DNA of 64,000 nt from Copromyces sp. CBS 386.78 (Eukaryota; Ascomycota; Sordariomycetes; Sordariales; Sordariaceae). Shown piece after piece: positions 58,571 to 64,000 of this stretch. The number at the start of each line of letters is the position of its first letter. Positions within the stretch are counted from its first letter, which is position 1. The stretch is taken from positions 62,001 through 126,000 of the forward strand of contig MU839116.1 of NCBI GenBank assembly GCA_030685235.1, given 5' to 3'. The notes beneath the pieces are model-generated. The model saw only the letters and a list, made by a program, of their open reading frames with translations. It searched no databases and was not told the DNA's origin. The position numbers and the translations under genes are program-made.

Positions 58571-60136
58571 ATGCCTTGCCCATTTGACCTCCAAGCCGCC
58601 ATCCAAGGCGCCGACAACGATGTGGCCGTCATCATCCCCTCCAAGCCGCAGGCGCTCACGGTCACCTACGCGGACCTGAAGCGTGAAACTGCTTCATTCC
58701 AGAAGAAGCTGGCAGACATCGGCATCACCAAGGGCTCTCCCGTGTCCATCGCCACCGTCAACTCGTACGAGTTCATCGTCTCCTTCCTGGCCGCCTCGTG
58801 GCAGCGCGGCATCGCCGCCCCTCTCAACCCGGCCTACAAGCAGGACGAGTTTGAGTTCTACATCGAGGACGTCAAGTCCGCCATCGTGCTTGTCCCCAAA
58901 GGCGCCTACGCTGCGGGGGCTCCCGCCGTGAAGGCCGCGCAGAAGTTCAACGCCGCCATCGCCGAATCCTACTGGGATTCCAGCAAAAACGAAGTCGCTC
59001 TCGACGTCAAGGAGCTCGGTCAACTTAAGGGAAAACCCGCCCAGCCCTTGCTGAAGCCAGACGCCGATGACGTCGCCCTGGTCCTGCACACCTCCGGCAC
59101 CACCTCGCGCCCCAAAGTCGTCCCGCTCACGCACCGCAACCTGACGCGCACCATGAAGAACATCCGCAACACGTACCAACTCACCCCCTCCGACCGCACC
59201 ATGCTGGTCATGCCTTTGTTCCATGTCCACGGCCTCTTGTGTGGCCTTTTGGCCCCCCTCTTGACAGGAGGGAGCATGGTCGTGCCGACCAAATTCTCCG
59301 CCACCGATTTCTGGCCCGACTTTATTTCTCACGGCGCAAACTGGTACACCGCCGTGCCAACCATCCACCAGATCCTGCTCAAGCACCCGGTCCCGAACCC
59401 TTTGCCCAAAATCCGCTTCATCAGATCTTGCTCTTCTCCCCTTTCCCCCACAGTCTTTCACAACCTGGAAAAGACCTTCCAGGCCCCAGTGCTGGAAGCC
59501 TACGCCATGACCGAGGCCGCCCACCAAATGACTTCCAACCCTTTGCCGTCAGTCGGCAAGCGCAAGCCTGGCACGGTCGGCTTGGGCCAAGGCGTGGAAG
59601 TCGCCATTCTGGACCTAGACCAGGACAAGGTTCTTCCCGACGGCACCGAGGGCGAGATTTGTATCAGAGGAGAAAACGTCACAAAGGGATACCTGAACAA
59701 CGAAGCAGCCAACGCCTCCTCCTTCACTCCCTCAGGATACTTCCGCACCGGCGACCAAGGCAAGAAGGACGAAGACGGGTACGTGGTCATTACCGGTAGG
59801 ATCAAGGAGTTGATCAACAAAGGAGGAGAGAAGATTTCTCCTATCGAGCTAGATAATGTTTTGACGCGCCACCCGGCCGTTTCTGAGGCTGTGAGCTTTG
59901 CTGTGCCGGATGACATGTACGGGCAGGAAGTTGCCGTGGCGATTGTCCTCAAGTCGGGGCAGAAGGGCGATGCGGAGGAGTTTAGGAAGTGGGTGGGCGA
60001 TAAGCTGGCGAAATTCAAGGTGCCCAAGAAGGTTTATTTCACGGATGTGATGCCCAAGACGGCGACGGGCAAGATTCAGAGGAGGATTGTGGCGGAGGAG
60101 ATGTTGAAGAAGGAGAGCCGGACTTCCAAGTTGTAG
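58571..60136 (+). CDS. Peroxisomal oxalyl-CoA synthetase (Pcs60/AAE3)
   Basis: Predicted 521 aa, one exon. Acyl-adenylate-forming ligase that activates oxalate (family knowledge) with ATP and CoA, the first step of CoA-dependent oxalate breakdown. AMP-binding P-loop HTSGTTSRPKVVPLTHRN (P-loop from residue 174), the LFHVHGLLCGLL segment, YAMTEAAHQM (A5), GYFRTGDQGKKDEDGYVVITGRIKELINKGGEKISP (A7/A8 hinge, written here only for position, about residues 394-430), and PKTATGKIQRR with the C-terminal catalytic Lys. It ends in SKL, a canonical PTS1, so it is peroxisomal. Length is typical. The start ATG has leader context GACGCCATGCC. Confidence 0.93.
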   Translation: MPCPFDLQAAIQGADNDVAVIIPSKPQALTVTYADLKRETASFQKKLADIGITKGSPVSIATVNSYEFIVSFLAASWQRGIAAPLNPAYKQDEFEFYIEDVKSAIVLVPKGAYAAGAPAVKAAQKFNAAIAESYWDSSKNEVALDVKELGQLKGKPAQPLLKPDADDVALVLHTSGTTSRPKVVPLTHRNLTRTMKNIRNTYQLTPSDRTMLVMPLFHVHGLLCGLLAPLLTGGSMVVPTKFSATDFWPDFISHGANWYTAVPTIHQILLKHPVPNPLPKIRFIRSCSSPLSPTVFHNLEKTFQAPVLEAYAMTEAAHQMTSNPLPSVGKRKPGTVGLGQGVEVAILDLDQDKVLPDGTEGEICIRGENVTKGYLNNEAANASSFTPSGYFRTGDQGKKDEDGYVVITGRIKELINKGGEKISPIELDNVLTRHPAVSEAVSFAVPDDMYGQEVAVAIVLKSGQKGDAEEFRKWVGDKLAKFKVPKKVYFTDVMPKTATGKIQRRIVAEEMLKKESRTSKL

Positions 60137-61558
60137 ACTATGTTAGAGGTTGTGAGGCGGATGGATAGATGGATGGATGGGTGTAAATGGGGTTGTAAAG
60201 CCTGATGGGTTGTCTATATGCCGTGGCATAGAAGGTCTCCTATTGTGGAGATGGAATGTGAGGTCTAAATTTATGTTCATTAGGTTGCTAGAGCATCCAT
60301 AACTTCACACCAGGAATGTCTCAGTGTGGAACAACGGAAATTGTTTGACATAAGCCGATAATAAAGGTGAATAGAGAGCTACACGGATATAAAATTCCAT
60401 GCTGTCTGTTCGTCGTGTATAGAATGCTGATCTAGGTATGCGAAGTTTCACGTTCTACTCACTTTGGTTCATAGAAGCTTTTAAAGTCACTGAACACGTT
60501 AAGCCTGATGAGGCGAAACGGATAATCCTACTGAGAGCAAACAAGCAGGCTTATTGCCTTCGCCCACTGGATACCACCATAGCCTCCCTCCTACCTCAAC
60601 TCTCCTCAGATAAGGTAGTTCTTAAAGTCAAGAGAACTTGCAACCAACTCCTCTTCCGACTCGCAATATCACAACCATCAGATTTAAACAAAAATACCAT
60701 TATTAAACTACCTAAGGCACCTTTCTACACTGCGAAACCCGAACAATGAGATGATGCAACTAACAGCCTGTATGAATGCCAAACTGCAACACAAAAAAGC
60801 CAAATAACAAACGACCAACAACCACAAAACGTCAAATAAACAAATACAATGACAAGCAACCTTTCAATGCGCGCGCTAATACCCTCTTCTCTTCATACTC
60901 AACTCAACTTCTCGTCAGTCAGTTCATCTCTCTTGAACTCTTCTCCCAAACCCAGCCCACGGTTAAATGAGGTGGCTGGCAAACAGGCCTTCGCCGATCA
61001 TCCTAACTCTTTCTTGTTTCCATCATGCCATCCATGTAGAGCTTCATGTACTGCAGTAGCCCTGTGGGGTGACTTTCGTGCTTCACCATAAAACAATCCA
61101 TATCCACTCAGATCACCGACGATCGTCCGTTTCATCCACCAGAGATCAACATTCCCTCAGGTCCTTAATCCAAACCCCGGTTCCCGGTCCCCCAAGTGTG
61201 GCTGGTGCAAAAACGTACCAAATGCAATGGCGGCAATGGTGATGTGTTGAGGGACGGTGAAGAGAGTGAGAGAGAGAGGTAATTAAGTCTAGTAGTGGTT
61301 TCTTTCTGCAAATATGGGGTCATATGATGTGTGCGCTCCATGCAACCTAGAAAAAACACAGGCTGCAGCAAAACTGCCAACAACAACGACAAAGTTTTCC
61401 ATCTCAGCCGAGAGAAACAACAGAGAATATGTGTGCGCGCAACAGGATGGCCCAATTAGTAACCCCATCTGATTTGCAGTAGTAATCGAGAGAAAAACAC
61501 CCCAACATTTCCGACCCACGATACACCATTATTGTTCACAAGTCATCCGAAGCGTTCT
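60137..61558. other. Convergent 3' region, no gene seen
   Basis: About 1.4 kb. A 103-codon frame at 60438-60749 (+) has no recognised motif and atypical composition and is not called. The right end is the ecm33 3' UTR. Confidence 0.5.
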
Positions 61559-62938
61559 TTACAGGAGGAGCTGGGCAACGACACCAGCAGCGGCGAGGAA
61601 GAGCCCGACGTTGACGGAAAGACCGGCAGCACCGCTGTCCTTGTTGCTGGAGTCCTTGTTGTCAGAGCCGTTGCCGCCCTTGGTACCCTCACCAGAGCCG
61701 GTCTTGCCGGAAGTATCCTGGTTGGCCTCCTCGTTGTTGGACTCGCAGTCGAAGGTACCCTCGATCTTACCGTTACCTCCTTGCTTCGTGGGAGCCATCT
61801 TCTCAAGAGCCTTGCAGGAGTCGGTGACATCGTTGGTGGAAGAGAGATCGAAAGCGCCACGGACGCTCTGGAGCTTGGGCAACTTGACCCTGTAGGAAGA
61901 ATAGTCAGTGACGATTCATAGAAACCAAAAAACAGCAGATTAAAACTTACTCGGTGAAGTTACCACGGAGCTTGATGGCACCGACGACGGTCTCGAGGAG
62001 GGGGAAGCCGCTGATCTCCTCAAGAGCAGTGTTGTTGGCAATAAGAAGACCACCGCCAATCTGGGTGAGCTTGGGGAAGGTGAGGTTCTGCATGTTCTCG
62101 TTACCGACGAACGAGATATCACCAGTCTTGGTCTGGGTAAGGTTGGGGAAGCTGAAGCTATCGAACTTGTTGTCATCGAAGCGGGCAGAGCCGTTGACGA
62201 CCTCGAGAGAGGGGAAGCTGATCTTGGAGACATCCGAGACAGCCAGGTTCATAGCCCAGATGAGGTTGGGGAAGTTGACCTCCATGTCGAGACCGTTGGC
62301 GTGGATGTTGAGGTCACCCTTGATCTCCTTGATAGCGGGCTCATACTTGGTGATGAACTGGTTGTTGTCAAGGTTCATGCTCTTGATGCTGGTGACATTG
62401 ATGGCATCAATGTTGCGGAGATGGGAGTCGGAGATGGTGACCTCGTCGACCTTGTTGAGCTGAATGATGCCCATATCGGCAGGGTTGCCAATGGACTGCC
62501 AGGTGAGCTTGCTGACGGAGGTAAGCTTGGGCATGTTGATGCTGTTCAGCTGAGTGGTCTTGACAAGCTTGAACTCGCCACCAATCTCCTCGAGGGTATC
62601 GGAGCCGATGCTGTTGATGTTGGGGTTGTTCTCGATCTTGAGATCGCCAGTGATCATCTTAGGACCGCTCAACTGGAAGTCACCGGCAACATCCTTGGTA
62701 ACAACGACGGAACCCTTGACAGTCTTGCAGTTAGCAAGACCGGTAGCATCGGCCTGGCTGTTGATGGTGGTGGTACCGCCGGAGACGGTGCAGGTGGAGG
62801 TGGCCGACTGGGCTATAAAAGAGGGGAAAGAGGTCAGCCATGGCACCGCTAAGAAGTGATAGCAGAATAGCTGAGCGTAGACATACCAGAAGCGGCACCA
62901 ATCGCCAGGACGGCGGGAGCGAGGTACTTGGCGAGCAT
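61559..62938 (-). CDS. GPI-anchored cell-wall protein Ecm33/Sps2 family
   Basis: Predicted 414 aa, three exons: 62887-62938, 61951-62812, 61559-61889; donors GTATGT and GTAAGT, acceptors ATAG and ACAG, all in phase. Signal peptide MLAKYLAPAVLAIGAASA, with cleavage likely before QSATST. The body is leucine-rich-like receptor L-domain repeats, such as GGEFKLVKTTQLNSINMPKL and SFPSLEVVNGSARFDDN, with many N-glycosylation sites (NLT, NVT, NFT, NNT). A Ser/Gly/Asn/Lys-rich spacer follows, and a hydrophobic GPI signal GLFLAAAGVVAQLLL ends the protein. Ecm33 proteins sit in the membrane/wall and are needed for normal wall assembly and hyphal form. Exon 1 covers just the signal peptide. A long 5' UTR intron is likely (see upstream entry). 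Confidence 0.94.
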
Positions 62939-64000
62939 CTTGACGAGCTGATGGAGAGGAGTTAGCGATGGTGTTCAGTTGGCAAAATGACAACCGGTCC
63001 GATATCGCGGTCGAAGTGATAAGACTGGTTGAGTGGTGTAGCGTATTGGTGATATGCGGCGGAAAAAAACGCGAATGCAGTAGTATGTCTACAAGCTGTG
63101 CGATCTCGGATCGTGCCAGTCCAAAAAGATGTATGATCGGGAAGTGCTGAAAGTAGTGCTTTGAAAAACTGAAGAGGGTCGAAAGAGGTGGCCGGTTGGA
63201 GTTGCACCCAAATTGGTCGGTAGTCGGTTCCTCCACTGGTAGAGATAGTCGACCCCTATTCCTTCCTAACCAAGCCCTTGAGTTCCTTGGCGATTCGGAT
63301 TGTTGGAAAGAGCAGGCAACGCATGTTGTTCTGTGACTTCCATGTGTTGATGTCGATATGGCGGTAGGCGGTCTGGTAGTCATCGTGGATCTCGTGGTTT
63401 CTTCGTGAATCCTCCCAAGGGGTTCGTCTTTTCCGTGTTTCAAACTTTGGACTGGCACGACCGGGCGATATCGTCGGTAACAGCGTCCGCACAATTGTTG
63501 CTGCTGATGCTGGTGGTTCTCACGGCCGTGTACAGACTGAAATGAAAATAAAACATACCTTTTGTGATTAAATTCTACTGAAGAACGGGGAAGGGACGCG
63601 ATCGAGTGCAGAGAGAACGAGTGGTGGTGTGCGAGTTTAAAAGGGCAAGAGCGACGGGGTGACGGTCGTTCTTTCGGAGCCTTCAAAGGTAAGAGGGTGA
63701 ATGGTAAGAGTCTGTAACGAAGGACTAGAATTCAATGAGGAGAAAGAAGGATGGAAGGAAGAAGGTCGCGAAGGAGGGAAGAAGAGGCAGTTGTGGCTGG
63801 AGGAGGTAAGAAAGCAGGAGCAGGAGACGGGACGGAACACAAAAACCTGCAGAAAGAAGGGGGTCGATCAACCTTGGACCTCACCACCGCACACGGGGGG
63901 GTGCCAGCCACGGGTGGATCGCTCATGTATCTTGAAAGGTACCCGCGCCTCCTCTGCGGTTTCTCATTGGCGCGGTCTTGCCCAGGGAGGGCCGCCAGGG
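62939..64000. promoter_or_regulatory. ecm33 leader, predicted 611-nt 5' UTR intron, and promoter
   Basis: On the minus strand a donor GTATGT (ending the exon above 63558) and an acceptor CATCAG ending at 62948, with CTAAC branch about 20 nt before it, predict a 5' UTR intron at 62948-63558, only 9 nt before the ATG. Beyond 63600 the sequence is purine-rich on the plus strand (pyrimidine-rich in the gene sense), as in strong fungal promoters. A leftward frame runs through this intron into exon 2 but lacks a signal peptide. Confidence 0.6.

Noticed and set aside
58694..59527. 277-codon minus frame opposite pcs60
   Set aside because: Antisense shadow; the plus strand carries every acyl-CoA ligase motif through to SKL.
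60438..60749. 103-codon plus frame
   Set aside because: No motif, AT-leaning composition, in a convergent 3' region; not enough support.
1..64000. CRISPR arrays, operons, bacterial ribosome binding sites, 5S rRNA
   Set aside because: The window is fungal nuclear DNA; no spaced direct-repeat array or 5S-like sequence was seen.

Overview
The window is nuclear DNA of a filamentous ascomycete, most likely Neurospora or a close Sordariaceae relative. The reasons are gene-dense euchromatin with short introns (donors GTAAGT, GTATGT, GTACGT, GTGAGT), a complex I 21.3 kDa-type subunit that looks strongly Neurospora-like, and two AT-rich islands whose damage is almost purely C-to-T / G-to-A, as expected of repeat-induced point mutation (RIP). 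The species is inferred from pattern, not from any search.

Layout. 553-7736 is a complete but dead Ty3/gypsy LTR retrotransposon: two 308-bp LTRs, a 5-bp target duplication, and coding ghosts on the minus strand in the order gag zinc knuckle, RT, RNase H, integrase. 8973-12023 (-) is a Ubp3/USP10 deubiquitinase. 13827-15718 (-) is a Sae2/Ctp1/CtIP-type repair protein. 18403-19665 (+) is a seven-zinc-knuckle CNBP/Gis2 protein with a 20-nt micro-exon. 20812-22436 (-) is a cytochrome b5-acyl-CoA dehydrogenase fusion. 24604-26217 (+) is a flavin amine oxidase. 28373-34692 (+) is the autophagy lipid-transfer protein Atg2. 35290-35361 (+) is tRNA-Arg(ACG). 35527-37881 is a RIP-degraded Tc1/mariner-type DNA transposon with terminal inverted repeats and TA duplication. 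38273-39646 (-) is a sphingolipid delta-4 desaturase. 40448-41768 (-) is an ER DnaJ (Scj1). 42314-45082 (+) is the DEAH splicing helicase Prp2/DHX16. 45637-46332 (+) is Lto1. 46967-47683 (-) is the complex I 21.3 kDa-type subunit. 48862-50417 (+) is a nuclear Dot5-type peroxiredoxin. 51733-53014 (-) is a Q/P-rich protein with three tandem C6 zinc clusters. 54045-55704 (+) is a ten-knuckle CCHC protein. 56483-57568 (-) is a METTL7-like methyltransferase. 58571-60136 (+) is Pcs60 oxalyl-CoA synthetase. 61559-62938 (-) is the GPI cell-wall protein Ecm33.

The genes are mostly unrelated housekeeping functions; there is no operon or metabolic cluster. Several neighbours are divergent pairs with a shared upstream region: scj1/prp2, complex I subunit/dot5, zinc-cluster gene/ten-knuckle gene, and methyltransferase/pcs60.

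The most unusual locus is 51733-53014. It has three Zn2Cys6-like modules in a row. Each is interrupted by a phase-1 intron just before its sixth cysteine, which makes symmetric, duplicable exons. Upstream lie a 72-bp coding minisatellite and an in-frame TAG that breaks the long first exon. All gene models were spliced by eye from reading frame and consensus sites; no transcript or database evidence was available.
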